64,000 nt of DNA from Ancistrus triradiatus (lineage: Eukaryota; Chordata; Actinopteri; Siluriformes; Loricariidae): assembly GCA_025084515.1 (NCBI GenBank), contig JAJAGP010000934.1, forward strand, positions 75,001 through 139,000, written 5' to 3'. Shown piece after piece: positions 21,126 to 33,960 of this stretch. Position 1 is the first letter of the stretch; each line of letters begins with the position of its first letter. The notes under the pieces were generated by a model. That model saw only the letters and a program-made list of their open reading frames with translations. It searched no databases and was not told the DNA's origin. The translations under genes and the position numbers were made by a program.

Positions 21126-24100
21126 CGGCCTGCCATGTTTTATTTTACACTAGATCTCTTAGCAGGGAATCGGGAAATCAGCTGAGGGTGCTGCCGCAAT
21201 GAAATCGCAAGCAGTATAGGTTGGGTGATTGATCATAGATTTAATCAATTCTGCCTAATATTGCAACAATTATTACAGCCTAATATTAATGGCATAAACC
21301 AACTGTAATGTGGTCAGAATCACCTCTAAATATTCACACCTTGGACCCATTTTAAAGCAGTATACTACAAATAGGTGCACAAGCACAGGTTATAAATGCA
21401 TTCAGAGCCTTCACTGTTTAAACGTACTGTACTATTATTACAGGTAAGCACCGTTTAACTTGCCTATAACCTTGACCGGACATTACTGTAGTCACACAGT
21501 GTTTTATTTTAAATATTGATATTAATTCAAACACACCATGAATGACTATTAGAACTGTACTATACAATAGCTAGAGTAATTCTCATCTTGGTATCTTTTT
21601 CAAAATTTGAAACACTTTCAAAGGACCTAAAAGGGAACACTAAATGAACTTTTTCTGCTCTCAAGACTGTGATTCTCTTTTCTGTCAGTAGATGTTGCAA
21701 GCGTGACTCGTACTAGTTTTCTGACATTCAGCTGTGAATTAGACAGTATAGTGGGATATTTTTAGATTTTTAAGACTTAAGTTGTTAAAGCGAACAGATG
21801 TTAAACGGCACATACCTGTATTAGACAGTCGCAGTTACAGTCCTGATTAGAGAGGCTGCTGCAGCATCCTCAGCACTGGCATTTTCCGCGTCCCTGCCTC
21901 TCACCTTGCTTCACTTAATAAGATTTCCTTACACATTTTTGAAATTGTGTACCTCTGTACCTTTTACTGTACTCACTGACTCGGGTCAACCACAACAGCA
22001 CTTTTACACTCCGCACTACACTTCTTTTACTTACTTCGATTATTGGCATTTGTTAGAAATCAGGTCGAGTTGAGACAGACTAGCCTTACTACTAAGGTTA
22101 ATGGCGTCTGCGAGAAGTTAAACACAGATATTGCTTAAAGCAATCTACAGAACACCAAGTGAACAATCTCTGTAGCAAATGCCCACTTGCCTGTCTTGTT
22201 CTCTTGCCGGTGGTTTAGCTACAATTGATGAATAGAAAACATCAATTTCATTTTCAGAAATGCTTCTTCAGTGGCAGATTATAGGGGTAGAATCCATTAA
22301 ATGGATGTACTAGGTCATTTTGGTGTGCTTGATAGTACTATGCCATAGACATAGCCTATTATGCATTGGTGTTGCAAAAATGATCACTTTACAAATACTA
22401 CACCATGTCAGCAGTAGTAAGTAGGCCTACAAATTGACATTTATATGAAATTATTCTGTATACATATATAATATTAACAGAGAGGTGGAGAAAATGCTTA
22501 GAAGTAACATATTAATCATAGAAGGAGCCAAATTGAGCTTAGTGCAGTCTTTAAATACAAATCCGACCTTCTCGTAAGGGTAACAGGTTTGTGCATTTAT
22601 TATTTAATCATACATGAGGGCTGGTCCTAGGTAAAAGTTCAAACAATTCTGGAGCACAATATGTTTGAACAATCATCTGTTCCTAATGAAATACTAAATT
22701 AAAAAATGTATCCTACCATAACGTGATTGAAAACAGCTTTTAATAATTGATCAAGTAGAAATAGACGTTTTGCTTAAATTAGAAAATGTATAAAGGATTG
22801 CATTAGGGTTGGGTGGGGGTGAAAAATTTCCATCAGTACAGCATACCATTTTATCATCATTTTCTATTCGATATAATTGCTTTAGTAATGTAACCATGTT
22901 TAGCCCATCACCAAAGGAAAAGCAAGTTCCACAAGCGCTAGGCCTAATGGAAGGAAGAGAACGCCACAGAAGAGCAGCCTACATTAGGAAGTTTGGAGCT
23001 ACACTTACGATGCGGCCATTATATACAGTAAGCATAGCTTTGAGAGTTTTATTCTAAACCATGAGCATTTTGGTAAGTCAGAGCTGTGTCGGTAATGCGC
23101 CGAAATATATGGAGCCTTTTCCAAAAGATTTGGTGGGTAAATGTGATTATATCGTCAGTAGTACCACTATACGGTCGAACTTTAGACTGTATGTATAATT
23201 GAATTTTAGATGGCTTGTCATCTTTAGAGATCAGATAAGATAGTACTTTATTAATCTCTGGTGGGGAAATTGGAGAATGTCAAAGTCATACTCAAAAAAT
23301 GTACTTAATCCAGAGAATACAGAAGTGAGAGGCTCAAGTGAAAGTGTATGAAACTGTAGCCTAGCTCATTAGCTGCTTAGTGTTAGGCACTGTCTTGTTT
23401 TCTTAAAAGAGGAGCCATTTCTATCCAGATCATGACTTGACCAGTTATGTTATTGAAAACCTACCTTACAGGCTTATTAAGGGCTGTATGGCTTTCCTTC
23501 CAAAAAAGGACTTCAGAACTGTTTTGACAGTATAAATTAACACGAAACACCTTTTGAGCTAAACTATCAAAAGATGTTTAGTGGTCTTGGCGATGCCAGT
23601 CTCTCCAAGGACACACACAAAAAAGCACTTTCATGTAACGTCCATAAAAAATGTGTTATGATTTACGAATCGTATGCATTGCCGGCACTGTGCAATCGCT
23701 GTGGAAACAGAAGGAAATCTGAAATAGAAGCAAAGCGGGTAAAGCCATTAGCAAAGATGTGTTTATAAGACACTTGACATTCACAGAACAGTGACATAAA
23801 ACCAGAAAGTCACTCACTGACCTCAAACTCGATTGTCAGGGCCTTTTGAAATCGTCTTCTACGAGGAAAGATATGTGCTGGTAAATAGCTGTTCATCTCA
23901 TAGCACAAGCTTGAAGATTCTTCTAACATATGTTCCCCTTTTTACTTAGTGTGCATATGGTTTGAGAGATATAAAGTTAGCCATGCAAATGTACGCAAAT
24001 AATATGACGGACGTTGTCACGAAGACAGATGACAAAAAAGCAATTCTTTCGCCAGTCCCTATTGGTTTGTAGTGCTTTCAATGATATCGATAGGATGTAT

Positions 24101-24620
24101 ATTAATCAGCAATTTAGACTTATATCAATTACTTGTGGTAAGTGAATATAAGGAAGCTGGATGGGCTCTGCTCACGTGACTGACCAATGTGAGACATGAG
24201 ACGCGAGCAGCACTTCCCACAAGCACTTTATTCGAACAGCACTTTGAGCTGCTGCTAGTGTGTGATCTAAAACCGAGGCTCTCCTTTGTCACGAGGGGAA
24301 AACGAGGGGCCTCTTTCTCAGTCACGTCCAAATAGTGACAATCATGTACGTGGACGCCATCCATCCGTAAGCACTTGTTTATCAAAGAAAATACAGCACA
24401 TTCTTAATGCTCTTTAGAAAATAGTATATAGGTGTTTTGGCATAGTTTTATTTTTAAAAAAGCAAGAAAGTAGTGAAGTAATATATAGACATGAGCTAGG
24501 AAATGTATGTCAGTAGGTTTTTTTAATTGAACTTCTTCCTTTTACTCTGAACATGCATACAGTTGAGTGCAAAATGTTTGCGTGAGAAAATGGACACAGT
24601 TTATACCCACAATATATTTT
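21126..24620. other. PURG 3' flank and intergenic sequence
   Basis: The AT-rich sequence probably starts with the PURG 3' UTR, but no convincing polyadenylation signal was fixed. A LINE-tail-like block (AGTACTTTATTAATCTCTGG with GGGGAAATTG) occurs at about 23235-23275. No other gene or repeat was recognised. Confidence 0.4.
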
Positions 24621-24621
24621 G

Positions 24622-24905
24622 TAGGCGCTCGGCTGGCGAAGGGGTTTTAAACCTGACTCGATATGCTAGTCCACCACTACGGCGACCTGGCTTCCAGTCC
24701 TGGCGAAGACTTTTGACCACGGCAGACTTCACAAGCAGACAGTTGGTTGTCTCTGAGGGAGTGGCCAAGAATCATCCCCCAGTGTTACCTCAGTGGCCAC
24801 TACCCAGTCCTGTGATGCACTGGCGTCAAATCCTGGGCATGCTCACACCTGTGCCCTGTGCTCTTCAGGGAAATGCACCAGAGCCCCTCCAACCCTGACC
24901 AAAAA
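24622..24905 (+). repeat. tRNA-type SINE, diverged
   Basis: The head-like GGCGCTCGGCTGGCGAAGGG is followed by SINE-body phrases (GGGCATGCTCACACCTGTGC, TCCAACCCTGACC). It is heavily decayed. Confidence 0.45.
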
Positions 24906-25389
24906 AGTGGGGATAAATGTGAAAAAATATCTTACAATCATCTCCCTCTCTGAGCATGCAGTAGGTATTCTCTAATACCTTGTACTAAATAGTTTGACCT
25001 CACTTCACATTAAAAAAAAAAGCTCTAAAATTGCAAAATGTCAGTAGCTGTCAGGTGATTTTAATAATATCCACAGTAATGGCTCTAAATCTGACAAATC
25101 AATTGGCCAATCTTTGTCTATTCTTTTTGACATAAAGGAATTTTCACGACTACTTATCTATAGATTAAAACAGTCATGGCATCCTTTATTATGTTTATTT
25201 TGCACTTAACTGTATTGCATGGTCAGAGCTGCATCAATTTAAGGTGCAACCCCTGGCAAATTCTGGAATTGCCACACTTGGGATGCTCACCCAGCTTTTT
25301 TCATTCCTAGCAAATAAGTAGCTGAAATAATAGCTTAAAATTCTGTCTTTGTGAAGCAAACCTTCAATTATTCAAAATAAAAATTCAGT

Positions 25390-26325
25390 TGTTTTAATGA
25401 ATGACGTTTTTGTGATGAAACAGAATAAAATATGGACTCATCAGCAAAATCATAATTACTACTCTGTTGATCCTGAATTCTTTGAGGCGTGGACTTCATT
25501 AATGAAGCAATATTCTACATCAAACGGGTTCAAACCTTCTTTAATAACAGTTGACAGATCAGCTTCTCAAGATGGAACCTTGTTGTGGCCCAGTTTTTTC
25601 CTCCACTATAAATTTTCAGTCGGACTGTGATCCAGACTGTTTTCTGGCCATGCCATTGGGATGATATGCCTTTCCTAAAGAAAAGCTTTACTACACTTTG
25701 TTCTGTGGCAAGATGCATCACCATCCTGAAAAATTACTTCAGCAACGTACACATGTGCATTCATTGACTCTGAGGTACTGATGGCCATCACCAGGGTCCT
25801 TTACCTGATATGCAACCCCTTATAAATGAGTGTGGAAATTTGATTGGTTGTTTTCTTTGTTTCATTAGAACAGCACCAAAAACACTTCCAGCATCACCTC
25901 CTTGGCCAATGCAGATGATTGTTGCTAGTGAGTCGTTGCTGAATACTACTATCATCGAGACTCTCTGATTGCTTCTGTTTAGCACCCTGTTTAGGTTTGG
26001 CGTTTCCAATGAAATCCCATTTTATTCAGTCTGTTTCTGCTGATTTGTGTCATTTTTGTTGTGCATTTTTCCAAGGCATCTTGCTTTGAGTTTTCTATGC
26101 TGACGCTTTGACGTCTATGTTTTCCATTTATAATCTTACCATTTTGATTATATGTGCGCCAAATCATAGATATGGCTGACTGGAAGCAACAAACATTTTG
26201 GATTTTCTTTTTGAAGTAGTTTTCTAATTTTTTCCATTGTTTCCATTGACAACTCTCTTTTTGGGGCCAGAATTTCTTTGAATTAGCCACATCCAGTGGC
26301 CCATTAAGATATGTAAACACTCCAT
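25390..26325 (-). pseudogene. Tc1/mariner (IS630-family) transposase pseudogene, minus strand
   Basis: In order on the minus strand: a helix-turn-helix region (KKIQNVCCFQSAISMIWRTY, then RNRLNKMGFHWKR), a segment ICIGQGGDAGS next to the first catalytic Asp, IKFPHSFIRGCISGKGP (usually KFPQSFMVWGC), the second-Asp region DASCHR, and a degenerate WPENSLDHSPTENLWW, equivalent to the family's WPANSPDLNPIENLWW. Stops and frameshifts are scattered throughout. It is a fossil copy of a different Tc1 subfamily from the others in the window. Its termini were not found. Confidence 0.65.
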
Positions 26326-26791
26326 TTTTGCATTTTTAGAATTATGCTGGTATTTGTTTAAGAAATGTAAATTACAAGATGTTTTCCTCAACATGGGGCG
26401 AGTCCATCATTTTCCTTCTACTTGAGCTGGACAAAAGCATTCCTTTATCTAAAATAATTAAACTCTGACTTCACAAAGTCAGCTGTTCACAAAGTTCAGC
26501 TTTTAAACAAAAAATATTTGGTGTCATGCCTGTAATTTTGTTTAAATTGCTATGAAGTAAAAAAGCTGGGTGAACATCTAAATCTGGTTATTCAATCGTT
26601 TTTGCTAGGAGTTGTAGTGAGTGAGTGTCTAACAAAAGTTTCATTATTGGTGGCAATTATTGAGTTAAAAGTGTTTGTAGTCTAGGAATAGTCTGACATT
26701 TTTATCCTAATTTTTATTGATACTTAGAACTGTGGTTTATTACCCCTTTCCATTATTGATTTTATCTTTGGGCTCATGCATACTGGGCAAT

Positions 26792-26794
<3 letters not shown>
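26326..26794. other. Unassigned AT-rich intergenic sequence
   Basis: No gene or repeat family recognised. Confidence 0.4.

Positions 26795-26878
<84 letters not shown>
26795..26878. repeat. (TA)n microsatellite, about 84 bp, uninterrupted
   Basis: Pure alternating AT/TA, likely highly polymorphic. The ORF through it is an artefact. Confidence 0.97.
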
Positions 26879-26885
<7 letters not shown>

Positions 26886-27598
26886 AGTATTTATTGTTAA
26901 AGACAGTTAATGGTATCAGAATAGACTGACTATAAGCAGACAGGTTATAACTTTATTTCTAAAGTAAACGGCTGTATCCTTGAAGTGATAAAGGAGTGAA
27001 GGCCATAAAGTACGATACCTCGACTCTATAGATAACACCCAACACAGATTTAAACAAAAAATGCACTTTAAAACTATACACATCTGTACCGTTGACCTCA
27101 CAGCAACATCTACATCTGTGTTGGATTTATAGAGTATGAACAGTTATCACAATGCTATAATATAATGTTTGGTTCAGTTTTATTTAGGGTGGTACTGATA
27201 TACAGATATTGTGTTTGCTTTATCACTAGCATACATGATTTAATTCAGAGTGATTGACTGCATTTGGAAGATCTAGATGGTTATAAATTTCTCTAACTTA
27301 GGTGCTTACTGATCTTCCTGTGAGGCCATTTGAAAAGATCATCTTAGCTGATCCTCAAAACTTGAATTTACACAATTGGACTGGTACAATGGATTCGAGT
27401 ATGACATTTAACCCATAAGCCTTAAAATCATTGCAGTGCAAAAGTAATGGTTTAGTGTAGGTTTATGATTTTGTTTGTGTTTATCACAAAAAAAATGTAT
27501 TTGCTCTTGGATTTCACTTACGATATGTTTTTCCTAGCTAGCACAGGTACATTTTAAAATGAGTAACCAAGCATTTCTCTAGTAGGGCAAATAAAATA

Positions 27599-27991
27599 TA
27601 CTCTCATTAACCACTTTATTAGGAACACCACATACAAATATTTAATCACCCAATTGTGTGGTGGCAGTTCGATGCTTTCAATCATGCAGATACTCAATCA
27701 GATAACGTGGGTGATTTACACCATAACAAGATTGTTGGTGCCAATCAGTCTGGTTTGAATGTTTCTAGAACTGCTGAAGTTTTGGGATTTTCATGCACAA
27801 CGGTCTCTAGAGTTCGCTTAATGCAATGGTGCCAGACTGGTTTGACTCAGATAACCACTCTGTACTAATGTGATGACCAGAAAAGCATCCCGAAATGCAC
27901 AACACGCCAAAACTTGGGACGGATGGGCTATAACATGGAGGCGCTACCCAGTATTAGTGTAGTGTTCCTAATAATGTGCTTAGTGAGTGTA
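27599..27991 (+). mobile_element. Tc1-like non-autonomous element
   Basis: The termini TACTCTCATTAACCACTTTA and the inverse of TGTGCTTAGTGAGTGTA, each with TTATTAGGAACAC or its inverse, are bordered by TA. The interior keeps transposase codons from the helix-turn-helix (VGANQSGLNVSRTAEVLGFS, TTVSRVRLMQW) but lacks the catalytic half. About 393 bp. Confidence 0.8.
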
Positions 27992-29390
27992 TACAGGAAT
28001 TCAGTAATGGCCGTTTCAGAATAGCAGCCCAGCCAAAGTTCATAGTCCTCCATATGTGTTAACTGATAGTAATTTAGGTAATGTGCTGTAAAAGTGTGGA
28101 AGCTTTATTGGTTTGTTTCTATTTTTTTTAGTTTATAATGGCATCTGCAGTTGGAATCTAGAATTAAAGTGTTTGCTAAAGATTTAAAAAGAAATGGTGA
28201 ATTAAAAATGTTTTTGGTGTATCTTTTTAATAACGTAATGTACATCATTAGTCTCCCTCTATAGTCCTCTTAGAGTATTATACAACTCGAAAGAAGAAAG
28301 CAATTGTTCTGTATTGTAGCACTTTCTTTATCGTGTGTACTGTATTAGTTCACGTTTAACATGTATGGTACTGTATGAATATTCATTAACTGCCTTGTAA
28401 TGTTTGTAAAAGGTTGCAACGTGTAGGATATGTATCTGAAGGTTACATAAAAGTTTCTAAAGTTCATGCATGCCAACAGTTGGGTCCTTTTTTTAAAAAA
28501 AAATGGTGCTATAATATACAAAGGTGCTGAGAGGGACCCCAGCTGCATGCATGTCGAATGAATAATGATAAAGTAGAGCAAACCTGAAGCTAGTTGTTGA
28601 TCAGTCACAAAAACAAAATGTCCTTCCTAAGCAGAAGTGGGTTTGTGTAACTGTAAATTGCACAGTCGGTCTAAACCTCAACCTTGAGACTGACTAAGAC
28701 ACAGTGTGTCAGTTCCTTAAGTTTGCACCAGCAGAAGAGTGCAGTAAATGTTAAGACGACTTGTACCTATACGAGACAACACGTACCTGTAGCTGCTCTA
28801 GAACTATTTTCATCTCCGTAAGCTTCGTAAACGATAACTGCACCAAAGTATACACTGAGAATGAGATGCCTATTTACAGTTACGCAACCTTTGTGTGGAT
28901 AAGCTCCAAAAGAATCCATAGACAATCTAATTCAATAGGACCTTTTTATGCTCATGTTGAAAATGTTTTTGTCTTTTTTATTAACCTGTGTCACAGAATA
29001 TAAGAAAAGAGATATATTGCAAATTGGAAGATGTGCAAGACTATGCTTTTAAAACAGAAGAATGTGGATATGTTGGTTGTATCTTTGTTTGTTTTAATAA
29101 ATGAAAGATAAGAAGGTAAGAATGTGGTGCATTATTTGCATCTACAGTTATGAGGAAGGTCTTTTAATATATTACTTAAAAACTGAATAATACAAATGCT
29201 GTTATACCACGTGATTAAATATTGGATGAATAGTACTACATTTGCAATAGAAGAACAATACCAGAAACGAACCAAAAGAAACCAGCAGTCTTTTAAAATA
29301 TATAATATTTCAGCAAAGTAGTGATAATTTTCTATATTTGCTATGTACATTGTTTATACCTTGGTGTCACCAAACCTCAACTAAGCATCA
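27992..29390. other. Unassigned AT-rich intergenic sequence
   Basis: No gene seen. An AATAAA at about 29096-29101 could be a polyadenylation signal for an unplaced transcript. Confidence 0.35.
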
Positions 29391-29398
29391 CTTAGTTG

Positions 29399-30102
29399 CA
29401 GTGTTGTGCGTGAACGAGTTCAAAAGAACGCGTTCATTGAACACGCTCATTTTTTCGTGAACGTTGAACTGAACGCAACACATTTTTTAATAAAGAACTT
29501 GAACGTGAATTAGTTCACATTATGTGTCATGACATGAACGGCAGACATCACTGTAAATGAACATTGGAATTTGTTTTCCATTGAAAACTGAGTGACATCT
29601 GTTTTCTCTTTTGAAACTCAACTACAGAAAGTTCCTCCCTCCTGTATTCTCGCTGGTGCAGCTTAAATCATGTATCACCAGACAGAAATGGTTTTGACAT
29701 TGTGTGCGCAATGCATTGCGGGCAACGTAGTGTCCGGCTGAGGATAGTTAACATACTGGCTAGTTAATAACTGGCTTCCGCACGACGTTACCCGTGATGA
29801 ATTGCAGCAGAGCGGGGTAGCCATAGCAACGCCGCGTACACAATTGCAGTGTCATGAGCAAATGTCTACAATGAGCAGTTTCACAGAACGTATAGCGATT
29901 TCTAGCTTGTAGTGTGAAAAAAAGTATCTATTGGAATATCAAATATAAAATGATATAAAATCATATAAATCATATAAAATGAACTGAACTTTGAACTAGT
30001 TCAGAATTAAAATTGTGAACTTTGAACGTGAACTGTTCACTTTGAGCATGTATGAACTTAACTTGAACTAGTTCAGAAAAGCTGTGAACTGGCACAACAC
30101 TG
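29399..30102. mobile_element. hAT-superfamily MITE with perfect 8-bp target duplication
   Basis: 704 bp. Termini CAGTGTTGTGC and GCACAACACTG are inverted, and the flanking 8-mers CTTAGTTG (29391-29398 and 30103-30110) are identical, the signature of hAT transposition. Sub-terminal GAACTAGTTC-like motifs recur many times near both ends. No transposase frame. Confidence 0.92.
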
Positions 30103-30262
30103 CTTAGTTGTGAGTTTCCACAGAACATTGCAGCTATAAGATTGTGAAATGATGAGCATCAGATAGAAACCGCTCTCTACCAGTGACAATGCTAATCTTT
30201 TGTCTAATTTGTGCCAATTGTCTAAACAGTGCCAATTGTTGAAAAGCTAATCCAATGAAAAG

Positions 30263-30263
30263 A

Positions 30264-30294
<31 letters not shown>

Positions 30295-30316
30295 ATATAT
30301 ATATATATATATATAT
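30263..30316. repeat. (TATC)n-(TA)n compound microsatellite
   Basis: About 28 bp of ATCT repeat followed by about 24 bp of TA repeat. Confidence 0.93.
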
Positions 30317-30639
30317 TTAAATCTGCTCTGTCCCACTTTACCAATTAACCTTAGTCAGCTGCTCTAGCAAAGATTAGACTGCATCTCATTCTGAAGCCTT
30401 ATTGTTAATAATTTTTTTGCAAGAGTAGCTTTGAAATGTGGACAAGACCTGAGAATTAAAAGTATTAACCACATCATAATTCATGACCACAAATATAACT
30501 ACAATTTGTTAATCTTTCTGTCTGCACTTGTTCCATTAATGAAATCTAAAGATTCCTTTAAACTTCTCTGTAATCTGTTTCTGTTCATTTAAACCATTAC
30601 TATAATCTTATTAACTAGATAGCGTTGTTTAATTCTTAC

Positions 30640-30765
30640 ATATATTGCCACCCAAGGCGGATGGGTCCCTTTTTGACTATTGGTTCTCTCAAGGTATCTT
30701 CCTTATAACGTTTAGAGAGTTTTTCCTTGCCTTTCCTTGGCCTTAGATAATAGAAGCTTTGACTT
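30640..30765 (-). repeat. Interspersed repeat fragment (same family as 50.6-50.9 kb)
   Basis: GGTTCTCTCAAGGTATCTTC and GAGAGTTTTTCCTTGCC read as the inverse of the GGCAAGGAAAAACTCCCT...GAAACCTTGGGAGGACC block at 50733-50785. Confidence 0.55.
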
Positions 30766-30769
30766 GGAT

Positions 30770-33215
30770 TGAATTTAGGCAGAAAGACGAAGTGTCAACA
30801 ACAGCCTTAGACTGTATAAGGATTAAAAGAAAAAAAACGTTGTGCCTCTTCCCTCTTTAAGGCCAGTTTATGCAACCGTTTCACCAGACCACACTTCCTG
30901 TCACAGCGTTGTTGTTCACATAGTAGGTAGACAGCCTACACACAGTAATATAATACAGATACATTTCTAGGTGTATTTGCTGCACACATTAGTCTCAGGG
31001 AAGCAAACCATGCGGTTCATTTCTAAAAAACGTCAGCAATGCATTTGTAAACAGAAGGGTTTTGTTTTTCATTTGACCACACAAAAGTATTTGTTACATT
31101 TTCACACGGTTTTAGGAAGTACAAAAAAGAAAGAAGAGGGAAAAGGATGTCCACTTATGTCCTCTGTTGCATGGCATCGACTGGTACGTTTTAGCAACAT
31201 TTACCATACAATACATATTCCCTATATATCAGCATAAAGAAATGAAGATTTTTCATTTCTTCTTAATCTTCAGAGCCTCTCACGTAGCTAATACTATTCA
31301 AGTACGTGCTGCGGTTCCTCTATAGAAGCCTAACCTATGGTTTTAATGCTAGCAGTGCTGGGTAATTTCCTGTGCCTTAGCTCTTCACAGTTTGAGGTCA
31401 AGTGATTTCCTTTTTGGTATGTCTCACTTGATGTTCCTCAAACTAAAGTGACAAACTGAACAGTTCCCCTAAAGACACATCACACACCCTCACATGCTTA
31501 AGCAACACGCTCATAATGGTAAGTACCCAAACTTTTACTTGAAATGCATTTTTAGCAAATGTTGTTTTTATTTTTTTCTATGAAGATCTCGTCTGTGTTG
31601 TTACTGAAAACAGATATGTGCAGGTGAGGAAGATTTCCATATTAGACAAGTCAAATGAAAAATAAACATTCCTTTTTTTCAACATGGCTGCACTAGTGGT
31701 GATATTTTCATTATATAAACACGATGTGAACTGATATTTAAGCGTCAGTGTTTCATAGTTAACATTTAACTGTCTGTTCATGCAACTGGCACTGTTCGAT
31801 AAGAGAGAGAAACCGTACACACTGTGCTTGCCTCTGTAGATCATTGAGATTTTTGCTGTAACGTCACATGCTCACATGCAGCAAGAGGTCTTGTTAGTGT
31901 TTCCAAAGAATATATTCAGCGATACAGAGATCTATATCTCCATATCATAGGTGACCTTATATGTATAAACACATGTATATAGTGTAAACTTGTGTAGGAG
32001 TGTATATATTTCTAACTTTGCTAGTTAGCTAATCTAGTGCATTAGGACATTATTTAGCAACATAACTGAGTATGTGCCAATGACAGCAATGATAATTCAT
32101 GGGAGCACTTCGGCTGTAGCACTACCTATTCAAACTGTGCAGTGACCAAAACGAACAACATGCAGTGCAGTGCAGGGTTGTGATTTGAATTCATAATGTT
32201 TCACATTTAAATCATGCATGAAATGAAAAGCCTGACAGGCTCAAATAATGTTTCTGTTAAAGCTCAGTGTCTGATCAGTGCTCTGCTCACTACTGTTTAC
32301 AGTCTGCCAGAGTGAAATGCAGTGCAGCCATTTGTAAACCTGAGAACCAATATCTGGAAGTGCTCTCAGTGATAATACATTTGCACCGCAGGCGATTGCT
32401 TTACGACTACATGGGAAGCCCGGCTTCCCTTCAGTTGCATTATGTTGCACTAATGAAATATTTGCCAAAGCTTCTATACTATTAATCTAGGTGAAATTCA
32501 ATATCTGTTTTGAAGCAACAGGCACAGACCTAACAGACATTCTGTGAAGTCTGTGCCTCTCTGGGAGGCTATGAGGCAAATGTGTATGCATTAAAAAGAA
32601 TGTCACTTTGAGCCATGCACAGTCTTCACTGGCAGTGAACAGAATGTGGGTGGGTGCGATTTACACAGTAACAAAACCGCTCTGCATTTACTGGACGGTG
32701 CCCTTCTTTTGTTTGTCCTACTACAATCATATGACTTCTCCAGCATGACATGGACAAACCCGCGAACATTACTACACTATCATCAAGGGTACATATAAAG
32801 CTACTGAATGCCCAGTTTGGCAAGTCTGGCCACTGTTTTGTGCCGTTTCCTACTGACAAGCAAAAACCTACTTAAGTCTCCATCAAATGGTGAAATTCAA
32901 CTAGTGAATGGAAAATAAAGTGCTGAAATCTTCGAGCATGAGTCACAATTCCAGGACTTCTTTACAGTTGAATCAATTGTTGAAATCTTCTCAAACAACT
33001 GTCATGGACTGTATATGTTTTTGTGTTGACTGCTATGTTCCCTTTTTGGTCTGTTTGCATCAAAACCAAAGACTCTGAAAGAACACTACCTTTCAGGAAA
33101 AAAATCTGTCTAATGAGAACTGATGCTTCACTTATTAAACCATACGAGATGTGTTCTCCTGTGTCTATGGCATACATAGATCTCACCAACAAAACTGGTG
33201 CTGAATCTAATTAGT
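30770..33215. other. Unassigned intergenic sequence
   Basis: No gene, RNA gene or classified repeat recognised. ORFs are short and without motifs. Confidence 0.35.
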
Positions 33216-33219
33216 CCAT

Positions 33220-33960
33220 GTCAGTTCAATTCCATCTATATCCGAGTATTGGTTTTCTACCCAGCGCACAGACTGTGAGGACTGGCAACAGAAAATCATT
33301 AGCACGGAACTCCACAGGGGCGCTGCTCTAGTCCCGTCATTCAGCCTGTTCACTCATGGCTGTGTTGCCAAATGCAGCAAGAGCCAACTCATCAAGCTTG
33401 CAGATAATACCGTGGTGAAAGGAGCCATAAACTACAACAATGAATCTGTCTATAGGAGGGAAATACACAGTCTGCTTGCTTAGTGTCTGAATGGCAACCT
33501 TGCCTTGAGTGTCTCATTTGGTTATTTCTGTAAAAGCAGAAGCACTGAAGCTCTTAACAGCAGAAGTATCTTCAAGAAGCACACCAACGCTTGCTCTCTC
33601 TGAGGAGACTGAGGAGCTTTGGTATGAATGTACTGACCAGATGCATCGCAGTGTATTTGGAAACCTAGTCACTCATGGCCATAGATTTATGAACAGCAAA
33701 ATCTCTTTAATGCCTTCATGCATTACAGCAACATTTAGTCTCCAAACTGCTGCTCACCACACAGAGGGACCTGGGTCTCTCTTGCCACATCTTAACTGTA
33801 TTCTCACTAGATATACCGTCCCTGCAGTATTCACTTTATTTCCAAGTGTGTATGTGTTACCTGAAGTGTTAACTTTTATGTTCTCACCAATCCAATTGCA
33901 TACTTGTTATTTTTGTAACAGATGACATACTTTTTTACAATTTGTTTCTGAAATTTTAGT
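33220..33960 (+). pseudogene. Non-LTR retrotransposon (L2/Rex1/CR1-type) 3' fragment with reverse transcriptase remnant
   Basis: Bases about 33340-33490 read FTHGCVAKCSKSQLIKLADN followed by TVVKGAINYNNESVYRREI. This corresponds to the reverse transcriptase block around the catalytic F/Y-A-D-D and the following Tyr-Arg-Glu-Glu segment of fish LINEs, with the second Asp changed to Asn. A TAG and frame shifts follow. Downstream to about 33960 is the decayed C-terminus and 3' UTR. It is 5'-truncated, as expected for LINE insertions. Confidence 0.65.

Noticed and set aside
26717..26929. 70-codon ORF, plus strand
   Set aside because: Mostly the TA microsatellite.
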